Source: Granulicella sp. L60
Lineage (GTDB): Bacteria; Acidobacteriota; Terriglobia; Terriglobales; Acidobacteriaceae
Reading direction: 5' to 3'
Length of the DNA stretch: 64,000 bases
Assembly: GCF_009765825.1 (NCBI RefSeq)
Contig: NZ_LMUR01000018.1
Location: 961,704-1,025,703, forward strand
The notes below the pieces were generated by a model, which did not search any database, was not told the origin of the DNA, and saw nothing but the letters and a program-made list of their open reading frames with translations. Shown one piece after another: positions 36,083 to 43,035 of this stretch (its first letter is position 1; the number at the start of each line of letters is the position of its first letter). Both the position numbers and the translations under genes were made by a program.

Positions 36083-36994
36083 CTACACCTGACCGCCTAG
36101 CGCGGTGAGGATGGAGTCGAAGTCTTCGAGACCTGAGTACTCGATGATGACTTTGCCTTTGCCCTTTTTGTCTTCGATCCGTACCTTCAGGCCGAGTGTG
36201 CGTTGCAGGCGAGTCTGTGCTTCGCGGACGTTTGGGTCTTCAGTCTCTTCGGCGAGCTTTGCTTCTTTCTTTGGCTTCGCCTCGGGATTGATCAGGCCTT
36301 GCACATAGCTCTCGGTCTGGCGCACAGAGAGAGACAGGGCCATCACCTTTTGCGCGGCAGCGGTAATGGCCTCGGGGGAGTCGAGCGCCAGAAGAGTGCG
36401 GGCGTGGCCGAAGGAGAGATCGCCGGATTCCACCTTTTGCTGGATCAGTTCTGGTAAGCGTAACAAACGAATGAAGTTAGATACGCTCGCTCGTTCTTTG
36501 CCGGTGCGTACGGCCATCTGTTCCTGGGTTAGTTTGAAGTCCTGGCTGAGGCGCTGGTAGGCGCGGGCCTGCTCCATCGGGTTGAGATCGGCACGCTGCA
36601 GGTTCTCGACTATGGTCATCTCAAGCGTCTGCTCATCTGACACCTGGCGAACGATGGCCGGGATCGTGGCCTTGTTCGCCTTGCGGCTGGCAAGCCAACG
36701 CCGCTCGCCCATGATGAGCTGATAGCGGCCTCCTGGAAGTGTTCGGACGACGATGGGCTGGACTACGCCAGAGGCGGCGATGGACTGAGCCAGCTCGGCC
36801 AGCTTCGCCTCGTCGAACTGCGTCCTGGTCTGGTAGGGATTGCGGTCGATCTGATCGAGCGGGATCTCCAGCGGTTTGCCGGTGGATTCGACGACCGGGG
36901 GTGGGACGGCAGCAGGGACGGGACGCGAGGGGAGAAGGGATTCGAGCCCCTTGCCCAGAGCACGGCGTTTAGGATCTGGAGTTGCAGTTGGCAT
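36083..36994 (-). CDS. parB: Chromosome-partitioning protein ParB
   Basis: 303 residues. The ParA-interacting start KRRALGKGLESLLPSR leads to the ParB/Srx CTPase domain (IPLDQIDRNPYQTRTQFDEA; box II GERRWLASRKA), the central helix-turn-helix for parS (TQEQMAVRTGKERASVSNFI, RLPELIQQKVESGDLSFGHA) and a C-terminal dimer domain (KGKGKVIIEYSGLEDFDSIL). It loads on parS and spreads as a CTP clamp. Three parS sites are within 4 kb upstream. parA precedes it in the same transcript (78-bp gap). Confidence 0.97.
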   Translation of the reverse strand: MPTATPDPKRRALGKGLESLLPSRPVPAAVPPPVVESTGKPLEIPLDQIDRNPYQTRTQFDEAKLAELAQSIAASGVVQPIVVRTLPGGRYQLIMGERRWLASRKANKATIPAIVRQVSDEQTLEMTIVENLQRADLNPMEQARAYQRLSQDFKLTQEQMAVRTGKERASVSNFIRLLRLPELIQQKVESGDLSFGHARTLLALDSPEAITAAAQKVMALSLSVRQTESYVQGLINPEAKPKKEAKLAEETEDPNVREAQTRLQRTLGLKVRIEDKKGKGKVIIEYSGLEDFDSILTALGGQV

Positions 36995-37072
36995 ATTGGC
37001 GTCTCTTGATTACTGATCTAAGGTGAATTGCTTATGGCTGATGCACGAACCGGGAGCTTTGGCGGCTGACTT

Positions 37073-38005
37073 CTACTTGGAAGACTGCCAGAAGCGACTC
37101 TTTTTTTCAGGTTTCTGGAATGATTTGAGCGAGCTGGCTGCAGCGGCCGCAGCGGCTTTGCGCCTCTGTTCTTCGGGGCTCTTCATGTTGTTTCGGGTGA
37201 GCAGCTCCATGGCGAGCTCACGATAGGCTTCGGCGCCTCGAGAACGCGGATCATAGAGCGAGACTGGCTTGCCGTGGCTTGGCGCCTCGGCCAGGCGGAT
37301 ATTGCGGGGGATACTGGTCTTCAGTAGCTTGTCGTTGAAGAACGCCTTCAGGTTCTCGGTGACTTGCTGGGAGAGGTTGGTGCGATCGTCGTACATGGTG
37401 AGGAGAACTCCTTCGAGGGCGAGACCAGAGTTGAAGGCCTGGGAGACGCGGTCGAGCGTGCTCATCAGCTCGGAGATTCCTTCGAGGGCGAAGTACTCGG
37501 CTTGCATGGGCACAAGAAGGCCATCGGCGGCGACGAGCGAGTTAAGGGTTAGCAGGTCGAGCGCGGGAGGGCAGTCGAGAATGATGAAGGGATAGTCGGC
37601 GCGGATGGGCTCGATTGCATCGCGCAGCCTGTATTCGCGCCGGTCGACGGAGATCAGCTCGAGAGTGGCTCCGATGAGGTTCTTGCTGCTTGGGATTAGT
37701 TTGAGGGTCTCGATTTCGGTGGAGAGGAGTGCTTCGGCGATGGTGGTTTGGCCGAGGAGGACGTCGTAGATGCTATGGCGGGCCTCGTCGCGGGCGAATC
37801 CCAGGCCTCCGGTTGAGTTTGCCTGGGGGTCGCAGTCGATCAGGAGGGTATTTAGGCCTTCGAGAGCGAGTGCGGCGGAGAGATTGATTGCGGTAGTTGT
37901 CTTGCCGACGCCGCCCTTCTGGTTGACGACGGCGATGACGCGGGAGGCGGATCTCGGTGTGGCTGCGGCTTCTGGCTTAGTTTCTTCGGTCATCTCGGTC
38001 GTCAT
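37073..38005 (-). CDS. parA: Chromosome-partitioning ATPase ParA
   Basis: About 310 residues from ATG 38005: deviant Walker [21 protein letters not shown], switch [14 protein letters not shown], Walker [21 protein letters not shown], and the nonspecific DNA-binding surface near the C-terminus ([20 protein letters not shown]). An Ala/Arg/Lys-rich tail follows. It is a nucleoid-bound ATPase that moves ParB-parS complexes. A TTG at 38056 would add 17 residues. The neighbours rsmG (upstream) and parB (downstream) form the common rsmG-parA-parB order. Confidence 0.97.
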   Translation of the reverse strand: MTTEMTEETKPEAAATPRSASRVIAVVNQKGGVGKTTTAINLSAALALEGLNTLLIDCDPQANSTGGLGFARDEARHSIYDVLLGQTTIAEALLSTEIETLKLIPSSKNLIGATLELISVDRREYRLRDAIEPIRADYPFIILDCPPALDLLTLNSLVAADGLLVPMQAEYFALEGISELMSTLDRVSQAFNSGLALEGVLLTMYDDRTNLSQQVTENLKAFFNDKLLKTSIPRNIRLAEAPSHGKPVSLYDPRSRGAEAYRELAMELLTRNNMKSPEEQRRKAAAAAAASSLKSFQKPEKKSRFWQSSK

Positions 38006-38059
38006 CGGCGATATTTGAAGCCTATCGATAGGTTTGAGCGGTTGCAATGCTGCCAAAGC

Positions 38060-38148
38060 TGTGCAGAACGTCTGACGCTGTGGAGAACTTGTGGAATGCT
38101 GCGTTTGCTCGGCAAATTGGAGGTTTTCTACCCTGTGATTGTGGAAAT
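38060..38148 (-). promoter_or_regulatory. Cluster of DnaA-box-like 9-mers between parA and rsmG
   Basis: TGTGCAGAA (38060), TGTGGAGAA (38079) and TGTGGAAAT (38140) each differ by one base from the consensus TGTGNAWAA, and TGTGGAATG (38090) by two. All are in the same orientation within 90 bp, next to a parS site. This could be part of an origin or a DnaA-sensitive parA promoter. No perfect box is present. Confidence 0.4.
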
Positions 38149-38152
38149 CTTT

Positions 38153-38168
38153 TGTTTCACGTGGAACA
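38153..38168. promoter_or_regulatory. parS: parS site 1
   Basis: TGTTTCACGTGGAACA matches the bacterial parS consensus (TGTTNCACGTGAAACA and its variants) with one arm base changed. It lies in the gap between rsmG and parA, 8 bases beyond the rsmG stop. Confidence 0.9.
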
Positions 38169-38176
38169 TCGATCAG

Positions 38177-38797
38177 CTATTTGCTGCGTGTTGAGATGAG
38201 GAGGAATGAGTTCTCTGAGTTCGGAATTGGCATAGATCTAGGGGGTTCAAAGCCTTGTGGAAGCTCAGGAATAGCTCCTGTAAGAAGTAGAAGGTGATGC
38301 TTGGCCCTGGGATGGGCCGCTGTTAGGGCCGCCGTCATGTTGTCCACCGCCCGAAGCGCTACGGTATCGAATTGACGCGTGGGCGACATATCTTCGACAC
38401 GGCTCGTCCATACGTTAACCTGAAGGCCGAGTGTGCGGACAACCTCCCGCAGGAACGTGGATTTCTTATTCTGCGATTCAGCGACGGTTACGGCGATGTC
38501 TGGTCTCAAGATCGCAATGGGGAGGCCGGGAAATCCCGCACCAGAGCCAAAATCGAGTAATGTAGGGCATGCATCCAGATGAAGGCCGGCAAAGAGGCTC
38601 TCCCCAAAGTGCCGCCGGACGATCTCTTGGGGCTCGCGAATGGCGGTTAGATTTGTCCGGGCGTTCCATTTGAGCAGAAGATCAAGATACAGGGACAATT
38701 TTGTATAAAGATCAGGATTCACCGGCTTTGGAGCGGGGTTTGCATCAAGATACGGAGCGAGAAGACCCGTAATTACGGATTCAGACAAGGTAGCCAT
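38177..38797 (-). CDS. rsmG: 16S rRNA (guanine-527-N7)-methyltransferase RsmG (GidB)
   Basis: 206 residues: N-terminal KLSLYLDLLLKWNARTNLTA, the SAM-binding loop LLDFGSGAGFPGLPIAILRP, SQNKKSTFLREVVRTLGLQV and later FDTVALRAVDNM. All are characteristic of RsmG, which methylates G527 (E. coli numbering) of 16S rRNA; loss gives low-level streptomycin resistance. ATG 38797 has only a weak ribosome site. It stands directly upstream of parAB, with parS sites on both sides. Confidence 0.95.
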   Translation of the reverse strand: MATLSESVITGLLAPYLDANPAPKPVNPDLYTKLSLYLDLLLKWNARTNLTAIREPQEIVRRHFGESLFAGLHLDACPTLLDFGSGAGFPGLPIAILRPDIAVTVAESQNKKSTFLREVVRTLGLQVNVWTSRVEDMSPTRQFDTVALRAVDNMTAALTAAHPRAKHHLLLLTGAIPELPQGFEPPRSMPIPNSENSFLLISTRSK

Positions 38798-38858
38798 GGG
38801 TATGGCTAGTATCTCAGGGATTTTATTTATGGATTATGTCGGGGAAGGATGCGTATTG

Positions 38859-38894
38859 GCCAGCTAGATGTTCCACGTGGAACATCTAGCTGGC
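38859..38894. promoter_or_regulatory. parS: parS site 2 inside a 36-bp perfect palindrome
   Basis: The core TGTTCCACGTGGAACA (38869-38884) is a perfect 16-bp palindrome. It is extended symmetrically by 10 bases on each side (GCCAGCTAGA... TCTAGCTGGC), giving 36 bp of perfect dyad. The TAG stop of the amidotransferase gene lies inside the right arm. The extended arms could also fold as a transcript hairpin. Confidence 0.92.
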
Positions 38895-39674
38895 GGTGAC
38901 CACTGAAGTATGGATTGGACGTGGCGCCCAGGCCTTAGCTTCGCTAATGAATCGGTCGAAGAGAGCGCGTGAAGCAGCACTGATGTCATAGCTTCGTTCA
39001 GGATGCCACTGAATACCGAGAACAAAGTGGGCATGAGCGCCCTCTGAGGCTAATCCACCCTCAACCGCCTCGATAACGCCATCCTGCGGGCAGCGCGCTG
39101 AAATCCGCAGGCCGTCTCCAGGAATGCCGATAGCTTGATGGTGGCTGGAGTTGATCGGAAGATGGAGAAAAGCATCGACTTTGGGGGATTCTTCGGGAGT
39201 GAGTAAGCTGCCGAGCAGAGAATCTGGTGCTACGGCAGCGTTGTGGGCGATGGCGACGCTGCGGCCAGCAGGATGGTTGACTGGCATTGGAGCCAGATCT
39301 TGAACCAGAGTGCCTCCGCGCCAGACGTTCAGGAACTGGACTCCGAAGCAGATGGCGAAGATGGGCTTATAGAGGTTATGAGCGTCCTGGATCAGGAGTT
39401 CATCGACATTCTCTCGTGCGCTATCGGTTGGAGCGCACTCAGGGATCGGTTCCTGGCCGTATTTGTGAGGGTTTACGTCGGCTGGACTGCCGGGAAGAAG
39501 AACGGCCTGACAGGTGTTGATCAGGTTAGCGATCTCGGTTGGAGTTGCCTTTAGAGGGATCTCTACCGGTTCGCCGCCGCTTCGCTGGACCGCCAAGGCA
39601 TATTGCGGCCAGGACTGCTGGTTATAGACAAGATCGTTGCTGGTGGGAACGGGAATAGCGATACGGGGCTTCAT
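38886..39674 (-). CDS. Class I glutamine amidotransferase-like (gamma-glutamyl hydrolase family, peptidase C26)
   Basis: 262 residues with the nucleophile Cys in KPIFAICFGVQFLNVWRGGT, the His/Glu partners in HFVLGIQWHPERSYD, and LLPGSPADVNPHKYG near residue 60. This set matches the PuuD/gamma-Glu-GABA hydrolase family, which usually has CRGxQ where this protein has CFGVQ; the change at the oxyanion position could alter specificity. It is cytoplasmic. Its stop codon is part of the parS-2 palindrome, so coding and segregation signals overlap. Confidence 0.85.
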   Translation of the reverse strand: MKPRIAIPVPTSNDLVYNQQSWPQYALAVQRSGGEPVEIPLKATPTEIANLINTCQAVLLPGSPADVNPHKYGQEPIPECAPTDSARENVDELLIQDAHNLYKPIFAICFGVQFLNVWRGGTLVQDLAPMPVNHPAGRSVAIAHNAAVAPDSLLGSLLTPEESPKVDAFLHLPINSSHHQAIGIPGDGLRISARCPQDGVIEAVEGGLASEGAHAHFVLGIQWHPERSYDISAASRALFDRFISEAKAWAPRPIHTSVVTAS

Positions 39675-39770
39675 GGCTTCTATCTATGATACGGCCATCA
39701 AGCGCAGCGAGCGAATGTGTGGCGTTTAGCGTCGAAGCCTGTCAACACTGGAAAAATCCGGCCAGCTCAA

Positions 39771-39786
39771 TGTTCCACGTGGAACA
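39771..39786. promoter_or_regulatory. parS: parS site 3
   Basis: TGTTCCACGTGGAACA, a perfect 16-bp palindrome identical to the core of site 2, in the 121-bp gap between the acyltransferase stop and the amidotransferase start. Confidence 0.92.
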
Positions 39787-39795
39787 CTGAAACAA

Positions 39796-40632
39796 CTACC
39801 GGTTGGAGGTTGAGCTCATGTAGGTCTCTGAGATTGCCGCGTAGAGGCGTTGGGTCAGGGCATCCGCATCGCGGCTCGTAAGCCCCACCGTGGGGATGGG
39901 TTCGCCGATAACAATGCTGAGAGGGCGTGGGTATAGTGAGTAGACGTGAATCGGAAGCAGCTCGTAGGTGCCGATCAGAGTCAGTGGAATCAGGGGAACT
40001 TGTGCTTTGATCGCCATATAGGCACAGCCGGACATCATCGTTTGAAGCTGACCGTCGGCGGCGCGCCCACCCTCCGGAAAGAGAACAAGCGGGAGACCGG
40101 ATTTCAGGGTCGCCACTCCTCGATTGAGGCTCCCGATGAGGGATCGTGGACTGTTGCTATCCACCGGGACCTGTCCAGATCGGTTCAAGTACCAGCCGAT
40201 GAATGGAGCCTTCCAGAGAGACTGCTTCGCCAGGATACGGAATTGGAATGGCAATGTGGCAAAGAGGACGGGCGTGTCCATATAGCTGAGGTGGTTGGAG
40301 GCGTATACGGCGGTCTCGTGCTCATGAAGCTTCTCGCGCCCGACGACAGTTACCGGGGAGAGGCTGATGAGGAGAAGCGTACGGGCCCACAGGTGAGCGA
40401 TGAAGTGCTGCTGGCGACCGGACTTGTCCCAAAGACCGCAGATAAGAGAGATACAGCCAAATCCGGCTGTAGCAAGGGTTATGAGAGGGATTAGCAGCAA
40501 GTAGGAGAGCCAGCGCAGTAGAAAAGGTGGTCTACTGGACGGTGGCGTTGGCAACGGTTGGCCTGTAGATGCAGGAACCGGGCTCTCTTGCTGCAGAAGG
40601 GAGGTTTGCTCTGGAGTCATTCCGGAGGTCAT
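39796..40632 (-). CDS. 1-acyl-glycerol-3-phosphate acyltransferase-like protein (PlsC family)
   Basis: 278 residues. Two N-terminal hydrophobic stretches (about 34-68) anchor it. The acyltransferase motifs are all present: NHLSYMDTPVL (H-x4-D), QFRILAKQSLWKAPFIGWYL, LPLVLFPEGGRAADGQL (FPEG), and VPLIPLTLIGTYELL. It esterifies lysophosphatidic acid or a related acceptor in phospholipid synthesis. Its ATG overlaps the folC stop by 4 bases (ATGA), so the two are translationally coupled. A Pro/Ser-rich N-terminus precedes the first membrane segment. Confidence 0.9.
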   Translation of the reverse strand: MTSGMTPEQTSLLQQESPVPASTGQPLPTPPSSRPPFLLRWLSYLLLIPLITLATAGFGCISLICGLWDKSGRQQHFIAHLWARTLLLISLSPVTVVGREKLHEHETAVYASNHLSYMDTPVLFATLPFQFRILAKQSLWKAPFIGWYLNRSGQVPVDSNSPRSLIGSLNRGVATLKSGLPLVLFPEGGRAADGQLQTMMSGCAYMAIKAQVPLIPLTLIGTYELLPIHVYSLYPRPLSIVIGEPIPTVGLTSRDADALTQRLYAAISETYMSSTSNR

Positions 40633-42053
40633 CCATTCTCCGCAAGATGGCGGATCTCGCCCACCAGGTAGACCGAGCCGGTTGCGATGATTAGGCCCTG
40701 TGCCGGGGTCACGGCTCGCGCCTGAGCCAGGGCTGCAGCCAGATGCGGAGCCGCGTGGGCAGGAATATCCAGCGTGTGTGCGGCTGCAAGGAGATCCTCC
40801 AGGCTGGCTGCTCGAGGGTTATCGATTGGGGCAAAGATAATATGGTCGTTGGGCCTGTCGCTGGTTGAATCGAAGAGGGGAAAGAGGATCTGGGCCATCT
40901 CGTCGATCTTCTTGTCGCCCAGGCAGCTGAAGATCAGGGTGCGCGGCTGACTCTCGGGCAGTTGTGCGATCGCTGCTCGCAGGGTCCAGGCGCCGGCAGG
41001 ATTATGCGCTACGTCGAGCAGAAGCTTCGGTCCTTCGGGGAAGGTAAAGAGCTCAAGCCGTCCTGGCCAGTTGGTGCTCCGAATTCCAGCTTCAATGGCG
41101 CTATTTGATATTTTGTAACCATTATCGTTACGTACAGTACTGTCCGTCGGTAATTTGTAACTGTCATGGTTTTTTAATTCCACAGCCGCGGCTATCGCAA
41201 GGGCGATGTTGCGCTGCTGGTGATGGCCGGGCAGAGGGGAGTCGATCTCCAGAGCTTCGCCATTCACCGTCACACTATAGTGATTCCGCGGCAGAGATGC
41301 GCTTCCCTCTAGCGAATCGGACGAAGCGCGTGGCGGAAGATGAGGAATATAGTCCGCTGCGCTGATGGCTCGTAGATGAAGCGTAGCTGCCGCCTCGCCG
41401 ATAGCCTGGTTTGCTTCGGGATGCTGCGGCAGAGTGACCAGGACACCGTGGTCGCGAAGAATGCCGGTCTTTTCGCGTGTGATCTCCGTAATCGTCGAAC
41501 CCAGATAGTCCTGATGATCGAGCGCAATGTCGGTGAGGATGGAGATCAGCGGCTCGACGATGTTTGTGGCATCCAGGCGGCCTCCGAGTCCTACCTCCAA
41601 GACCGCGAAGTCTACCTTCTGCTCCGCAAAGTAAAGGAAGGCAACGGCGGTCAGCACTTCGAAGAAGCTTGGCGGATGGGGTAGTTCGTTTGATTCGACC
41701 AGGTGGCGGGCGGCCTCATCTACCTGAAAGTAAATGCGGGCAAAGTCTTCGTCCGGGATCTGGACGCCGTCGATCTGAATACGCTCGTTGAGCCGAACCA
41801 GATGCGGCGAGGTATAGAGAGCTGTGCGGTAGCCGGCGGCGGTAAGAATGCTGCTGAGCGTGGCTGCAGTAGAGCCCTTGCCGTTGGTTCCGGCGATCAA
41901 GACTGCGGGAAAGCTAAGGTGAGGATTATTCAGCGCCGCGGCGAGAACGCGCATATGGGCGAGGTCGAACTTTCGGCGAGGAGCGGTGGAGCTGGCCGGG
42001 GCAAGTTCATGGCCCAGTGCGTAGAGGTGGTCGACTGCGGCTGCATAAGACAT
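40629..42053 (-). CDS. folC: Bifunctional folylpolyglutamate/dihydrofolate synthase FolC
   Basis: 474 residues. The Mur-ligase-type ATP-binding loop VLIAGTNGKGSTAATLSSIL is followed by YTSPHLVRLNERIQIDG (folate loop), VGLGGRLDATNIVEP and the linker to the C-terminal ligase domain (LLLDVAHNPAGAWTLRAAI with DxAHNP). It adds glutamate to dihydropteroate and folates. About 40 residues near 300-340 are variable and Asn-rich (HDSYKLPTDSTVRNDNGYK), longer than in compact homologues. It is the first gene of the minus-strand run leading to rsmG-parAB. Confidence 0.95.
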   Translation of the reverse strand: MSYAAAVDHLYALGHELAPASSTAPRRKFDLAHMRVLAAALNNPHLSFPAVLIAGTNGKGSTAATLSSILTAAGYRTALYTSPHLVRLNERIQIDGVQIPDEDFARIYFQVDEAARHLVESNELPHPPSFFEVLTAVAFLYFAEQKVDFAVLEVGLGGRLDATNIVEPLISILTDIALDHQDYLGSTITEITREKTGILRDHGVLVTLPQHPEANQAIGEAAATLHLRAISAADYIPHLPPRASSDSLEGSASLPRNHYSVTVNGEALEIDSPLPGHHQQRNIALAIAAAVELKNHDSYKLPTDSTVRNDNGYKISNSAIEAGIRSTNWPGRLELFTFPEGPKLLLDVAHNPAGAWTLRAAIAQLPESQPRTLIFSCLGDKKIDEMAQILFPLFDSTSDRPNDHIIFAPIDNPRAASLEDLLAAAHTLDIPAHAAPHLAAALAQARAVTPAQGLIIATGSVYLVGEIRHLAENG

Positions 42054-42277
42054 ACGGCTATTTTAGGCGATTGGGACTACTGCAACAGGGTTCGGCAGTC
42101 TATGAAAGCTGTGGTTAACACCAACGTCCGACCAATTACACCAAGGTGGTATATCGAGTGGGATGCAGGAGGACGATAGTGGGGAATCAACAGTAGCAAC
42201 ATGCAATTCTTTGCAGTTCTATCTGCCGGTTCACCCTATGAGAGGTTGAAAACTCTCGGGGATAAAGGAGATGTTTG

Positions 42278-42412
42278 ATGCATATCGCATTAGCAGTAGC
42301 TTTTGGAATGATCGCCGCCGCGCCGTTCGTCGGCCGATGGAGGGCAAATGTGTGGTTGAAGAACCACATGCCAACCGAACGCAAAGTAAAATCCATCCCT
42401 GAGGTCGCATAA
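42278..42412 (+). CDS. Very small membrane protein (44 residues)
   Basis: ATG 42278 is preceded by AAAGGAG with 7-base spacing, a strong ribosome site. The peptide starts MHIALAVAFGMIAAAPFVGR, one hydrophobic helix, followed by a basic amphipathic tail (WLKNHMPTERKVKSIPEVA). A canonical terminator follows 32 bases after the stop, so the locus is a complete mini-transcription unit. Single-helix proteins with basic tails often modulate a larger membrane complex, but no homologue is recognised. A competing frame from ATG 42271 lacks these properties. Confidence 0.6.
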   Translation: MHIALAVAFGMIAAAPFVGRWRANVWLKNHMPTERKVKSIPEVA

Positions 42413-42443
42413 CCCGTCTATTTTCAGTTGACAAGAGAATTAT

Positions 42444-42479
42444 AGGACCGTCGCCGCCATGGTGCGGTCCTCCTTTTTT
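42444..42479 (+). terminator. Rho-independent terminator
   Basis: AGGACCG pairs with CGGTCCT (7 bp, with further pairing inside the 14-base loop) and is followed by CCTTTTTTA. It is the clearest intrinsic terminator in the window; it ends the small-protein transcript. Confidence 0.85.
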
Positions 42480-42525
42480 AAGGTCTCTCAAATCCTGACT
42501 CTGCCGGGCGAAGCGCAGACGTCTG

Positions 42526-42846
42526 TTATTTTGCGTAGTCCGAGATGAGGACGACCGGAGCCGGTGGACGGTGCGGTGCGGTGGTCTCCGCGTGTCGGGT
42601 GGTTCGTGAGAGCTTCCGGGAACTCGTCCAGCTTGGCAGACGAAACAGGTCGACCGGGTGTGCCGCAGCGGACATGTCGCCGCCCTGCTCTCTTGCATGG
42701 TGATCTCGAAGCTCTCCTAGGACGATGGCGCGCACGGTGTCGCGCTCCGACGGCGAACTCAGCTCCCAATAGAGGCGAAAGGCCTGCCCGCAGACAACAC
42801 ATTGAAAGTCCTGCCGAAACCTCGAACGTCTAAGTAAGACCTGCAT
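42526..42846 (-). CDS. Hypothetical protein with a putative zinc knuckle
   Basis: 106 residues. QDFQCVVCGQAFRLYWEL contains a CxxC pair, and an ELRDHHAREQGGD segment downstream has two adjacent His, so a treble-clef-like zinc site is possible. The C-terminal third is basic and low in structure. No homologue with known function recognised. The frame is convergent with the small-protein unit and divergent from thrS. The start is uncertain; ATG 42846 has no clear ribosome site. Confidence 0.5.
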   Translation of the reverse strand: MQVLLRRSRFRQDFQCVVCGQAFRLYWELSSPSERDTVRAIVLGELRDHHAREQGGDMSAAAHPVDLFRLPSWTSSRKLSRTTRHAETTAPHRPPAPVVLISDYAK

Positions 42847-43035
42847 AGCGGTGCCGTCCTGAGCCTGGAGTGACCCAATTGTTACTGGATGAGCTGATGA
42901 TCAACACGATAGATTAGTCTCGGGTGCATGGCCAATAACACAGAAGCGTCAGAGTAATGCCACCACCGCGCGACCCGAGCGCAGGACGATTCCCACCCGG
43001 CGTCTCGACTTGCTTTGCGGCAACCATCTATTCTT

